A program made the position numbers and the translations under genes. 39,852 bases of DNA from Planctomycetota bacterium (GTDB lineage: Bacteria; Planctomycetota; J058; JAJDCQ01): contig JAJDCQ010000007.1 in NCBI GenBank assembly GCA_029260755.1, positions 1-39,852 of the forward strand, written 5' to 3'. A model generated the notes under the pieces. The model had not been told where the DNA came from. It made no database searches and was given only the letters and a program-made list of their open reading frames with translations. Shown here piece by piece: positions 1-8,591 of the stretch (positions within the stretch are counted from its first letter, which is position 1; every line of letters begins with the position of its first letter).

Positions 1-214
1 CACCGGGAACAGCGTCGCCGAACGCGTCATCCGGACCCTCAAGGAGGAGGTCATCTGGCTCCAGGACTGGGCTTCGCTCGCCGAGCTGAGGGACGCGCTC
101 GAGGCATGGGTCGTCGTCTACAACGAGGTCCGGCCGCACCAGGCACTCGGCTGGCAGACGCCGGCTGAGAGGAGGGCCGAGCTCCTTGGTCGTCAGCACG
201 TCGCTGCCGCGTAG
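1..214 (+). CDS. Transposase C-terminus, rve integrase core (IS3/IS481-like), cut by window edge
   Basis: The frame is open from base 2 to a TAG at 212-214 and gives about 70 residues. They begin TGNSVAERVIRTLKEE and include YNEVRPHQALGWQTPAER. Both blocks are typical of the end of the rve/DDE catalytic domain of IS3- and IS481-type transposases. The Glu of NSVAER is expected to be the last acidic residue of the DDE triad, and YNxxRPHxxL is the conserved C-terminal signature. The rest of the gene, including the first two catalytic Asp residues, lies outside the window, so whether the element is intact cannot be judged. No right-end inverted repeat is recognisable after the stop. Its composition is less GC-extreme than the genes to the right, which fits an acquired element. 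Confidence 0.85.
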   Translation, partial: TGNSVAERVIRTLKEEVIWLQDWASLAELRDALEAWVVVYNEVRPHQALGWQTPAERRAELLGRQHVAAA

Positions 215-320
215 CTCGGTCCGGGGGCGGGCATTTCAGCTGCCCGCGATGTCTTGATCTCGGGGAAACACAACATGTGAACTTGCGGAATCACGCTTTC
301 GACTCCGCCTGGGCATTCAT

Positions 321-560
321 GTGCCCGACGACCGCATCCAGTGTCGCGACCTGTACGATCTCATGGATTGGAGTGCCAACTGCCCTGCCGAGCAGACAAT
401 AGAGGTGTCGAGCGGGTTCTTTCACCTAACTGTCTGCTCGAGTCCACCGGCGTCGGGAGTGATTGGTGACAACCAGTTAGTCCGCATCTACTTGAATCCA
501 CTCGAGTCGATGCCCAGTCTTCGCTTTTCAGGAGTGCCCATGTTGTGCCCGATCGATTGA
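321..560 (+). CDS. Hypothetical protein, probably the 3' fragment of a gene broken near an insertion element
   Basis: This is a 79-codon frame with a GTG start. No family is recognised. It looks like real protein: a mixed sequence with VSSGFFHLTVCSS and GVIGDNQLVRIYLNPL suggests beta strands, and it ends in SGVPMLCPID. The frame stays open upstream to 258, just after a TGA at 255-257, with plausible residues (RFRLRLGIH) before the GTG. No Shine-Dalgarno sequence precedes the GTG. The simplest reading is a longer gene that lost its 5' end when the transposase-bearing element to the left arrived. Base composition is clearly less GC-rich than the rest of the window. It could instead be a small intact gene of unknown role. 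Confidence 0.45.
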   Translation: MPDDRIQCRDLYDLMDWSANCPAEQTIEVSSGFFHLTVCSSPPASGVIGDNQLVRIYLNPLESMPSLRFSGVPMLCPID

Positions 561-1082
561 TGCTGCTGCGCCCGTAGCCCGGATCATCAATGACCGATCA
601 TCGATGGAATGACCCAAGCCGGATCCCAGAAGTTCACAGCGTTCTTCGACTGCAAGCGCGAAGGAGGACCGAGTGCCACGCGCCCGAAGGGAGGCGCCGG
701 CGGCCGGCCGGCGTGGCAACGCTCGCGCAGCATTCAAGTTATATCTCGCGACAGAGGGTTGACTCACACCACAAGCGCGGCCGCGCGCACCCACCCGCGC
801 TTTCGCGCAACTTCCAGGAATGGCAATCCAGCTCGAGTCAGGGAAGGTCACATCCAGCTCGCCCATCGCGAGCACCTCCACGTCCTCCCTGGACGCGGAA
901 GACCCTACCCCGACCCCGTGTCAGTCCCGGGCGGCGCGACCGCGCGACCCGAGCCTCCCGCCCGCCAAAGCCGCTGCCTCGTCGAGAGTTGCCGCGCGTG
1001 CGTCCGCGCAGTCCCGATCGACGTGATGTACCTTGGCGCCCGGCGGTGTCGTCCTGGATGAGCCCGAGCCAGGAGGACTGAC
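561..1082. other. Intergenic region without a convincing gene
   Basis: About 520 bases. Open frames exist on both strands, but they overlap one another and translate to Arg/Pro/Ser-rich low-complexity sequence with no recognisable family, as expected by chance at this GC content. A short imperfect direct repeat (GATCATCAATG at 582-592 and GATCATCGATG at 596-606) is present. The right end holds the Shine-Dalgarno AGGAGG (1071-1076) of the next gene. The promoter of the sigma factor gene should lie here, but no clear -35/-10 pair was found. Confidence 0.5.
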
Positions 1083-4000
1083 ATGATCGCCGCCCGTGCG
1101 CGCCCGAGACCGATGAGCCAGCCGCCGAGCCGTCCCGCGTCACCGCCGACCGACCCCATCGCGCTGCTCGAGGCGAGCTGGCCGGACGGCTACCGCTTCG
1201 CGCTCCGCTACACCGGCGACCCGGCGAGCGCGGAGGATCTCGTTCAGTCGGCCTGGGTCGCGGCGCTGCGCCACCTCGACCCGGCGGCGCCGCCGCGCGA
1301 ACCGAGGGCCTGGTTCTTCCGGGTGCTGATCAACATCGCCCACAACGAGCGGCGCGGCGCTCGGCGGCGGCGGCTGCGCGAACGCCGGGCGGCGCGGCCG
1401 GAGGTGGTCGCCTCGACGGTCTCCGATGCCGAGGCCTGGCTCCGCGAGGCGCTCGCCGAGCTCGAGCCGACGATCCGCACCGCCCTCGTCCTGAAGTACC
1501 TTCACGAGATGACCCTCGCCGAGGTCGCCGCCGCGACCGACGCGCCGCTCGGCACGGCCGCCTCGCGCGTCCGGCGCGGCCTCGAGACGCTGCGAGAGCG
1601 GGCCGGACGGACCGGCCTCGCGCCGACCGCTCTCGGCGCGGTGCTCTCGGCGCGCTCCGGCGATCGGCTCCCGGTCCCGGCGATCCCCTCGATCGCGGAT
1701 CCGACCTCCTCGGCGCCCGCGCCGGTCGATCGCGCGCCGCGGGTGCCGCGGGCGCCCGTCGCGGCCGTCGTCGCCGGGCTCGTCGCCCTCGTCGGCTTCG
1801 GCGTCGCCGCCCGGGTCGATGGACCCGAGCCCCCGGTGATCGCGGACGCCGGCGCAGCGCGGCGCGGCGGCGGCGCCGCGGACGAGGACCGCAGCGCCGC
1901 CCCCGAGCTCCCTCCGGCGCCCGGCGAGGCAGCCTCCGAGCGCGATGACGGCGTCGGTCGGACCGACGCCGAACCGACCGATGCGGCCGCAACGACCGAG
2001 ACCGCGGCGGCGGTCGCGGGCGCTGACGTCTCGCCGTGGGCGGAGCGGTTCGTCGGTCGCATCTCGACGCGCTACGTCCCGCTCGAGCAGACCGACGCGC
2101 GCAGCGCGGCGGTCACCGCCTTCCTCGAGTCGCAGGTCACCATCAACTACCGCGGCGAGGAGATCGGCGAGCTCACCGCGTTCCTCGAGGACATCACCGG
2201 CTTCACGATCTTCGTCGTCGGCCCGCATCCCAGCCCGGGCATGGGCGAGGTGTTCCTCAGCGATGTCCCGGTCGCGAAGGTGCTCGAGGTCGCCCGCGAC
2301 TCCACCGGCTTCCGGGCAGCCCTGAATCCCGCCCAGCCCGACTCGATCGTCCTCACCTCGCGGGCGACTCTCGACGAGCTCCGCGAGCTCGCCCTCGTCG
2401 TCGCCCGAGCGCGCGACCCCGAGGCGATCGTCGAGGTCGACCACCGGACGCTGCGCCTCCGCGTGACCGCCGAGGCGCTCGCCGATGTCGACGCGGCGCT
2501 CGCCCTGCTCGACGACCGCGTCCCGGTCACCGGCCGCGTCGTCTCGCTCGAGGACGACACCGCGATCGCCGGCGCCACGGTGCGGGCGGAGAGCCTCGGC
2601 CCCAACGGACGCCCCGTCGGCACCGCGAGGACGACGACCGACGGCGACGGGCGCTTCGAGGACGTCGTCGCGACCCGCCGGGTCGCCGCGACCGCTCGCG
2701 CCCTCCTCGACGACGCCGCGCTCCGCGCCCGCCTCATCGCCGAGGGCCCTCGGACCGCATCGATCCGCGTCGAGGCGCTCGCCGACGGCCGCGACCCGGT
2801 CGTCCGCCAGACCGGCGCGCCGACCGACCTCATCATCGGCCTCCGCCGGGGCGGCCGCGAGCTGCGCTACCGGGTCGTCGACCGGACCGGCGCGCCGATC
2901 GAGGGGATCCGCGTCCGCGTCCAGCGCGGCGCACGCGAGACGGCGACGACCGACGCCGACGGACGCGTCCGCTTCACGGGCCTCGGCCCCGACGCGACGA
3001 CCGTGTGGTTCGCCGACGACCGCGGCCGCTTCTTTCAGTCCGCCGAGAAGCTCGCGCCGAGCGACCCGCCCTCCGAGCGGACGATCACCCTCGCCCGCGC
3101 CGTCACCCTCACGGTGAAGGTCACCGATGCCGGGAGCCCGAGCGAGCCGCCGCGGGGCCACATCCTCCTGACGCCGCCGGCGGGCGACCCGCTGATCCCC
3201 TCGTCGCTCTCCTCGTTCGATCTCCGCGCGGTCGGCGACGGGACGCTCCGCTTCGACGTCCCCGCGGGCACGGGCTACCGACTCGACGTCGCGATCGAGC
3301 GCGACGGCGCGCCGCGAGCGTCACGCCGGATCCGCGCCGGCCTGGCCGACCGGTCGCTCTCGCTCGATCTCGCGGACGACGAGATCGTCGAGGTCGAGGT
3401 CGACGCGACGTCCGCCGGGGCGATCGAAGGCCGTGTCCGGCCCCTCGCCGAAGGAGAGTCGATCCGGGTCGGCGTCCGCGCCCCCGACGCGCGCTCCTGG
3501 AACGGCGTCTGGGTCGATCGCGAAGGCTGCTTCACGATCGCCGGCGTCCCGCCGGGACGCTGGCTCGTCGGCGTCTCGTCCGCATCACCGCCCGCGCTGG
3601 ACCGCACGATCGACCCCGAGCATCTCATCGAGGTGGAGATCGCGGCCGGCGAGACCGTCGCGGTCGACCTCGCCGACCCGTTCCTCGACGAGCTCGGCGA
3701 GCCCGCCCCTATCGCCGAACCGATCGAGACTCGCCCCGTGACCATCACCGTCACGGATCACGCGGGCCGCCCCGTCGCCGGCGCGCGCGGCCGGGTCGAT
3801 CTCCGAGTCGCGCTCGGCGGGTCGATGACGAGCGACGCCGACGGAGCAATGCTCCTTCCGGCCCTGCCGCGGACGACGGTCGGCGTCCGCCTCGCCGCCC
3901 CCGGCGCGGCGCCCGTGTGGGTGACGATTCCCCCCGACATGGACGCGATCGCCGTCACCGTCCGACGGGCGGCCCGTCTCGTCCTCGAGGTCGAGACCGG

Positions 4001-4547
4001 CCCCGGCGAGGAGACGGGCCGCATCTTCGCGCGGCTCGACCCCGGAGGCGACGCCCTCGACGGGCTCCGACCGGCGTCGGCCGCGACCTCTCTCGACGAG
4101 CGCACGCCGGCGGGACGAATCGTTCCGCTGGTGATCGAGGACGCACCCGCCGGCGGCGTCGTCACCGTCGTCGTCGCCGCCGGTGGACGCGCGCGTCTTC
4201 GAGAGCGCGTCCTCGTGCCCGAGGCGGGCGGAACGATCCGACTCCGCCTCGAGCCAGCGACCGACGGCACCGCGGTGACCGTCCGGATGCCCGACGGCGA
4301 GCCGGTCTTCGACGCGTACGTCCTCGCGCATGCGCCGAGCCCGGGCGGCGAGCTCGACGCGTTGATCGCGATCGGCCGCACCGACGGAGCCGGCCGCGCG
4401 ACGCTTTCGGCGCTCGAGCCCGGCGAGCTCGTCTCGGTCCAGGTGCAGCGCTGGGACGGAGTCCGCGCGCGCACCTTCCGGGGCACCGCGACCGCCGGAC
4501 GGGCGGGCGCCCCGCTCGCGATCGAGCTCCTCGAGCTCGGTCGTTGA
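1083..4547 (+). CDS. Giant ECF sigma factor: sigma2-sigma4, membrane anchor, STN-like domain and carboxypeptidase-regulatory-like repeats
   Basis: A 1154-residue protein whose ATG is six bases after AGGAGG. Residues ~30-105 form a sigma-70 region 2 (YRFALRYTGDPASAEDLVQ, then RAWFFRVLINIAHNERR). Residues ~120-172 form region 4 with its helix-turn-helix (LEPTIRTALVLKYL, LAEVAAATDAPLGTAASRVRRGL). Ordinary ECF factors stop at about 180-200 residues. Here a disordered Pro/Ala linker is followed by one hydrophobic span (~225-243, PVAAVVAGLVALVGFGVAAR) and some 900 further residues. Residues ~352-430 resemble the secretin/TonB short N-terminal (STN) fold (VTINYRGEEIGELTAFLEDITGF). Later segments near 480, 596 and 886 carry the GRVV...GAPIEGxxVRV...TDADGRVRF pattern of carboxypeptidase-regulatory/CnaB-like beta sandwiches. 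No anti-sigma gene is adjacent. Inference: a membrane-tethered sigma factor with its own sensor outside, possibly released by proteolysis. Confidence 0.85.
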   Translation: MIAARARPRPMSQPPSRPASPPTDPIALLEASWPDGYRFALRYTGDPASAEDLVQSAWVAALRHLDPAAPPREPRAWFFRVLINIAHNERRGARRRRLRERRAARPEVVASTVSDAEAWLREALAELEPTIRTALVLKYLHEMTLAEVAAATDAPLGTAASRVRRGLETLRERAGRTGLAPTALGAVLSARSGDRLPVPAIPSIADPTSSAPAPVDRAPRVPRAPVAAVVAGLVALVGFGVAARVDGPEPPVIADAGAARRGGGAADEDRSAAPELPPAPGEAASERDDGVGRTDAEPTDAAATTETAAAVAGADVSPWAERFVGRISTRYVPLEQTDARSAAVTAFLESQVTINYRGEEIGELTAFLEDITGFTIFVVGPHPSPGMGEVFLSDVPVAKVLEVARDSTGFRAALNPAQPDSIVLTSRATLDELRELALVVARARDPEAIVEVDHRTLRLRVTAEALADVDAALALLDDRVPVTGRVVSLEDDTAIAGATVRAESLGPNGRPVGTARTTTDGDGRFEDVVATRRVAATARALLDDAALRARLIAEGPRTASIRVEALADGRDPVVRQTGAPTDLIIGLRRGGRELRYRVVDRTGAPIEGIRVRVQRGARETATTDADGRVRFTGLGPDATTVWFADDRGRFFQSAEKLAPSDPPSERTITLARAVTLTVKVTDAGSPSEPPRGHILLTPPAGDPLIPSSLSSFDLRAVGDGTLRFDVPAGTGYRLDVAIERDGAPRASRRIRAGLADRSLSLDLADDEIVEVEVDATSAGAIEGRVRPLAEGESIRVGVRAPDARSWNGVWVDREGCFTIAGVPPGRWLVGVSSASPPALDRTIDPEHLIEVEIAAGETVAVDLADPFLDELGEPAPIAEPIETRPVTITVTDHAGRPVAGARGRVDLRVALGGSMTSDADGAMLLPALPRTTVGVRLAAPGAAPVWVTIPPDMDAIAVTVRRAARLVLEVETGPGEETGRIFARLDPGGDALDGLRPASAATSLDERTPAGRIVPLVIEDAPAGGVVTVVVAAGGRARLRERVLVPEAGGTIRLRLEPATDGTAVTVRMPDGEPVFDAYVLAHAPSPGGELDALIAIGRTDGAGRATLSALEPGELVSVQVQRWDGVRARTFRGTATAGRAGAPLAIELLELGR

Positions 4548-4707
4548 GCGGTCTCGCTCGCTCCCGGTTCGCCGTCGCAACCGCTTGACTCGCCGGGAAC
4601 AACGCTCGCGCGTCAGGGTCTCGTCCGGGAGGCGCCGCTGCACCCGCCCCCTGGACGTGCCATGATGGGCCGGCGGGAGAGGAAGAGGGACCGAGGGCGC
4701 GCGCAGC

Positions 4708-5760
4708 ATGCGGCGGAGTAGCTTCGTCGAGACGGACCGGATCGACCCGAACGACCGGGTGGTCCTCATCTCCGATCTGCATCTGGGCGACGGGAGCGCG
4801 GGCGAGCCCTTCTGCCGCAAGGACGACGAGCTCCGTCGCTTCCTCGACCGGGTCGCCTCGCGCGCCGACGCCCTCGTCATCGCCGGCGACGGGTTCGACA
4901 TCGCGCAGGCCTGGCGCATCGAGCGGATCTACGACAAGCATCAGGCCGTCATCGATGACATCCTCGAGCTGTCGAAGTCGATGCCGGTCCACTACATCCG
5001 CGGCAACCACGAGGGCAACGCGCGCTCGATCTCACGGATGCTGCCGCTCCGCTACTCGCTGAACCTCACGATCGGCGACCGGATCCTCGTCGAGCACGGC
5101 AACGTCTTCGACCCTCACTGCCAGCCGGGCGACCTGACCGCCTGGTGGGCGACGCGGTTCCATTCGCTCCTCGAGACGAAGCTCGGCTCGCCCATCCGCA
5201 TCCCGATGCGGAAGCACTACTGCTGGAGCACCCGCCTCGGCCACTGGCTCTTCTTCTACGTCGCCTTCGGCCGTCACGTCTCCGGCAAGCTCTGGGGTCA
5301 GCTCGGCTGGCCCGACAAGGAGAAGGCCGCCGCGGACTTCCTCGACTACTGGGGTCGCGGCGAGTGGGGCGACATGAACGGGCTGATCCGCGCGGCCGAT
5401 GTCGTCCTCTCCGGCTCCGAGTACGACATCCTCGTCTGCGGCCACAGCCACCAGCCGGGTCGCGTGCGCTTCGACGGCGGCGAGTACATCAACACCGGCT
5501 CCTGGGCGTTCGAGCAGAAGAGCTACGTCCTCTACGAGGACGGCCACTTCCGCGTCCACCAGTTCGGAGAGGCGCGCGAGCTCGGCGGCGAGGAGTATCA
5601 CGGCATCCTCGGCCCGCATCGCGACAAGTCGTTCTTCGACTGGTGGGACGAGTTCTACCGCGGATTCCTCCGCTACGACGTCGACGCGATGGTGCGGCTC
5701 TGCGACTTCGATGCGGAGGATCTCGCGCTCGACCTCGAAGAGGGCGACCTCGCGCCCTGA
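4708..5760 (+). CDS. Calcineurin-type metallophosphoesterase, LpxH/UDP-2,3-diacylglucosamine hydrolase-like
   Basis: A 350-residue protein with a full set of dinuclear metal motifs: SDLHLGD (22-28), GDGFD (60-64), GNHE (99-102), EHGN (129-132) and CGHSHQPG (244-251), then INTGSW (261-266). The order and the GHSHxPG/NTGSW ending resemble the LpxH-like branch, which cleaves the pyrophosphate of UDP-2,3-diacylglucosamine in lipid A synthesis. At 350 residues it is longer than the ~240 of enterobacterial LpxH. It has a central insert rich in aromatic and basic residues (~150-225) and an acidic C-terminal tail. No other lipid A gene is nearby, so substrate is unproven; a general phosphodiesterase role is possible. 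The ATG at 4708 has only a distant purine-rich stretch upstream. The 160-bp gap from the sigma gene suggests separate transcription. Confidence 0.8.
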   Translation: MRRSSFVETDRIDPNDRVVLISDLHLGDGSAGEPFCRKDDELRRFLDRVASRADALVIAGDGFDIAQAWRIERIYDKHQAVIDDILELSKSMPVHYIRGNHEGNARSISRMLPLRYSLNLTIGDRILVEHGNVFDPHCQPGDLTAWWATRFHSLLETKLGSPIRIPMRKHYCWSTRLGHWLFFYVAFGRHVSGKLWGQLGWPDKEKAAADFLDYWGRGEWGDMNGLIRAADVVLSGSEYDILVCGHSHQPGRVRFDGGEYINTGSWAFEQKSYVLYEDGHFRVHQFGEARELGGEEYHGILGPHRDKSFFDWWDEFYRGFLRYDVDAMVRLCDFDAEDLALDLEEGDLAP

Positions 5761-5764
5761 TCCG

Positions 5765-5795
5765 CTCGACCGCGAGCCGGCACGCCTGCTACGAT
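5765..5795 (+). promoter_or_regulatory. Possible promoter upstream of the truncated haemoglobin gene
   Basis: CTCGAC (5765-5770) and TACGAT (5790-5795) are separated by 19 bases in the gap before the haemoglobin gene. The -10 match is good and the -35 is weak. The call rests on sequence similarity alone. Confidence 0.3.
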
Positions 5796-5845
5796 CGTCG
5801 CTTCGAACACCCCACCCGTTTCCCGGCGAGGAGGCCGAAAGCGCA

Positions 5846-6217
5846 ATGGCGGATGCGACGCTCTACGAGCAGCTCGGTGGCAAGGCGGCGATCGATGCCG
5901 CGGTCGACAAGTTCTACGAGAAGATGCTCGCCGACGACCGCGTGAGCTCGTTCTTCTCCGGCGTCGACATGGACGGCCAGCGGAACAAGCAGCGAAAGTT
6001 CCTCGCGTACGCGTTCGGCGGGCCGGTGAGCTACACCGGCAAGGACATGCGCGAGGGCCACGCGCATCTCCTCGGGAAGGGGCTGAACGACAGCCACGTC
6101 GACGTGGTGATCGAGCACCTCGGCAACACGCTCCTCGAGCTCGGCGTCGCCGAGGAGCTCGTCAAGCAGGTGGCCGCGATCGCCGAGGGCGCGCGGGACG
6201 ACGTCCTCAGCCGCTGA
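5846..6217 (+). CDS. glbN: Group I truncated haemoglobin (trHbN/GlbN type)
   Basis: A 123-residue globin, the usual length for the group. By eye alignment with Mycobacterium tuberculosis trHbN, Tyr24 is B10 (FYEKMLADDRVSSFF), Gln49 is E11 (KQRKFLAYAFGG) and His72 is the proximal F8 haem ligand (MREGHAHL). The group I signature YTGKDMREGH is complete. Proteins with Tyr B10 and Gln E11 bind O2 tightly and often act as nitric oxide dioxygenases, so NO or oxygen handling is likely here. The start ATG is chosen because GAGGAGG (5828-5834) lies 11 bases before it and the family N-terminus (LYEQLGGKAAIDAAV) follows at once. The last 11 bases overlap the convergent molybdopterin oxidoreductase gene. 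Confidence 0.92.
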   Translation: MADATLYEQLGGKAAIDAAVDKFYEKMLADDRVSSFFSGVDMDGQRNKQRKFLAYAFGGPVSYTGKDMREGHAHLLGKGLNDSHVDVVIEHLGNTLLELGVAEELVKQVAAIAEGARDDVLSR

Positions 6218-8591
6218 CGGTCGTCGCGGTGATCGCGCCCGCGGACTCGACCGGCGCGACCGCCGCCCGGAGCCGGACCGGCACGTTCTTGTGGTACGGC
6301 GTCCGGGTGAGCGGGTCGCAGTGGTCCGCCGAGGTCAGCTCGTTGATCTGCGGGCCGGTCGCGACGCGCGCGCCGGAGCCGGCCGCGTCGGGATGCTCGA
6401 GCCCGTAGCCGTGCGGAAGTGACACGACGCCCCGCCGCTGCGCGTCGGTCAGGTGCGCGGGGACAACGACCTTCCCCGCCGCCGACTCGCACTCGACCGG
6501 GTCGCCGTCGGCGACGCCGAGCGCCGCGGCGTCATCGGGGTGGATCGCGAGGGCGCCCTCGTGGTCCGACTTCCGCCAGCGCGGGTCGCGGTAGATCGTG
6601 TTCGCGTTCCAGGTGCGGCGGTCGCCCGCGATCAGCCAGAACGGCCAGTCGGGGTCGGCGACGACCTCGTCGCCCGGCGCGGCGTCGAGCTCGCGCGCGA
6701 GCGCCCGCACCTCGTCGAGCATCTCGTCGACGTCGAGGTGGACCCGGCCATCGGGATGCCGGATGAAGCTCCAGGTGTCCTCCTGGAGGTGGCGGCTCAG
6801 GATGACGCCCGCGCGCCCGGCGAGGATCCGCTCGAAGAGCGCCTCCCCGAGGCCGGCGCCCTGATCCTCCACGCCCGCACGGCGGACCGCGTCGGCGTGC
6901 TTCCCGGCGTAGTGATGCGCGCTCGCCCAGAGGACCGCCGCCGCTCGCGCGCCGTCGGGGAGCGCCGCGCCGAGCGTCTCGTGGAGGATGATCGCCGCGT
7001 AGGCGCGCCAGCGAGGGCGCGCGGCGAGGGCGGCGCCGAGCGCCTTCTCGAAGACGCCGAGGCGCGGCGCCCGGCGGTCGACCTTCGCCGCGGCGGTGAG
7101 GATCGGGAACGAGTCGGGGAGCTCGCCCATCGCCACGAGGAGGCGCCGGTAGATCTCGGGCTCGGGCAGCGTGCCGGGCCGCGGCGGGAGGACCGGACGG
7201 CGAAGATGGAACGCGTTGTCGGGGAACCCGAGGGTGAAGAACGTCGCCTCCCACTTCTCGAGCTGACTCGGCGCGGGGAGGACCCAGTCGGCGTGGCGCG
7301 CCGTCTCGGTCATCGCCACGTCGATCACGACGAGCAGCTCGAGCCGGTGCAGCGCCGTCGACCAGGCGCGGGTGTCGGCGGCCGAGACCGCCGGGTTCGC
7401 GCTGTCGACGACGAGGCCGCGTAGCCGCCCCTCGTGCTCGGTGTTCACCTCGGCGGGGAGGACGTTCGGCGGGAAGAGCTTCCCGATCTCGGCGACGCCG
7501 GTGACGGTGGTCTTCCAGACCTTCTCGTCGCGGCCGGCCTGCGATGGCTCGCTTCCTCCGGGACTCGCCGAGTGCCCGATCAGCGGGACGAGGAAGCTGT
7601 GGAACGCGTTCGCGCCCGACTTGCCGAGGTTGCCGGTGAGGAGGAAGAGCAGCTTCTCGAGCCAGCTGTTGAGCGTGCTGTGGAGGCTCTGCTGCAGGCC
7701 GAGGTCGGCCCGCACCGTCGCCGACCTCGCGGCGGCGAGGCGGCGCGCGACGTCGCGCACCCGCTCGGGGTCCTGGCCGGCGGCGCGGGCGTAGCGATCG
7801 ATCGGCACGTCGCGGAGCGCCGCGGCGACGGCGTCGAACCCGAGGGTGCGCTTCTCGAGGAACGCGCGGTCGACGAGGTCCTCCTCGACGAGGACCGCCG
7901 CGATCGCCGCGAGGAGAAACGCGTCGGTCCCGGGGCGCACATCGAGGTGGACGTCCGCCATCCGCGCCGTCTCGGTCCGGCGCGGGTCGATGACGATCAT
8001 GGTCCGCTCGGGGTCGTCGGCGATCTCGCGGAGCACCCTCCGGGCGCGCGGGATGCCGTGCGCCTGCCAGGGGTTGGTCCCGATCAGGAGGAGGAGGTCG
8101 GCGTTCTCGGCGTCGTCGGTCGTGATGTGGCAGGTCTGCCGCCCGAAGAGGCGCCCGTTGACCCAGAAGTCGCCCGTCTTCTCCTGGGCGAGGGCAGAGT
8201 AGACGTAGCGCGTCTGCATCGCCGCGCGAAGGGCCGATCCGTAGACGCCGCCGAGGTGGTTGCCCTGCCCGCCGCCGCCGTAGTACGCGAGGGCGCGGCC
8301 GCCGTGCTCGTCCCGGATCGCGACGAGCCGCGCCGCGATGTCGGCGATCGCCTCATCCCAGGTCGAACGCTCGAAGGTGCCATCGGGCAGGCGGCGCATC
8401 GGCGCGTCGAGCCGGTCGGCGTGGTTCTGGTAGGCGTCGAGCCGCGCCGCCTTCTGGCAGAGGTAGCCGCGCGAGACCGGATGGCTCGCGTCGCCCCGGA
8501 CGCTCGAGATCCGTCCGTCGTCCTCGACCCCGACGACGATGCCGCAGTTGATGCTGCAGAGGATGCAGGCGGTCGAGTGCTCGGTCGTCAT
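6207..8591 (-). CDS. Molybdopterin (bis-MGD) oxidoreductase of the formate dehydrogenase/nitrate reductase superfamily
   Basis: A 794-residue single-subunit enzyme. The N-terminus has the [4Fe-4S] ligands Cys9-x2-Cys12-x3-Cys16 ... Cys45 (ACILCSINC; GYLCQKA). Molybdopterin-binding segments follow (LLLLIGTNPWQAHG, IDPRRTETA, VRPGTDAFLL), and the C-terminus is a molydop_binding barrel (WNANTIYRDPRWR, LPHGYGLEHP, PYHKNVPVRL). No twin-arginine signal is present, so it is probably cytoplasmic. The segment where formate dehydrogenases carry the Cys/Sec molybdenum ligand reads SALAQEKTGDFW (132-143) and has no Cys, so a formate dehydrogenase call should not be made. The start overlaps the stop of the TetR gene by ATGA, which implies translational coupling and control by that repressor. 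Substrate is unknown. Confidence 0.85.
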   Translation of the reverse strand: MTTEHSTACILCSINCGIVVGVEDDGRISSVRGDASHPVSRGYLCQKAARLDAYQNHADRLDAPMRRLPDGTFERSTWDEAIADIAARLVAIRDEHGGRALAYYGGGGQGNHLGGVYGSALRAAMQTRYVYSALAQEKTGDFWVNGRLFGRQTCHITTDDAENADLLLLIGTNPWQAHGIPRARRVLREIADDPERTMIVIDPRRTETARMADVHLDVRPGTDAFLLAAIAAVLVEEDLVDRAFLEKRTLGFDAVAAALRDVPIDRYARAAGQDPERVRDVARRLAAARSATVRADLGLQQSLHSTLNSWLEKLLFLLTGNLGKSGANAFHSFLVPLIGHSASPGGSEPSQAGRDEKVWKTTVTGVAEIGKLFPPNVLPAEVNTEHEGRLRGLVVDSANPAVSAADTRAWSTALHRLELLVVIDVAMTETARHADWVLPAPSQLEKWEATFFTLGFPDNAFHLRRPVLPPRPGTLPEPEIYRRLLVAMGELPDSFPILTAAAKVDRRAPRLGVFEKALGAALAARPRWRAYAAIILHETLGAALPDGARAAAVLWASAHHYAGKHADAVRRAGVEDQGAGLGEALFERILAGRAGVILSRHLQEDTWSFIRHPDGRVHLDVDEMLDEVRALARELDAAPGDEVVADPDWPFWLIAGDRRTWNANTIYRDPRWRKSDHEGALAIHPDDAAALGVADGDPVECESAAGKVVVPAHLTDAQRRGVVSLPHGYGLEHPDAAGSGARVATGPQINELTSADHCDPLTRTPYHKNVPVRLRAAVAPVESAGAITATTVSG

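Noticed and set aside
590..1081. Several overlapping frames in the region before the sigma factor gene
   Set aside because: They are mutually overlapping, low complexity, without ribosome-binding sites or family motifs.
2036..4588. An 850-codon plus-strand frame within the sigma factor gene
   Set aside because: It is almost pure Arg/Pro/Gly/Asp low complexity in the +1 shifted frame of a gene with real domains.
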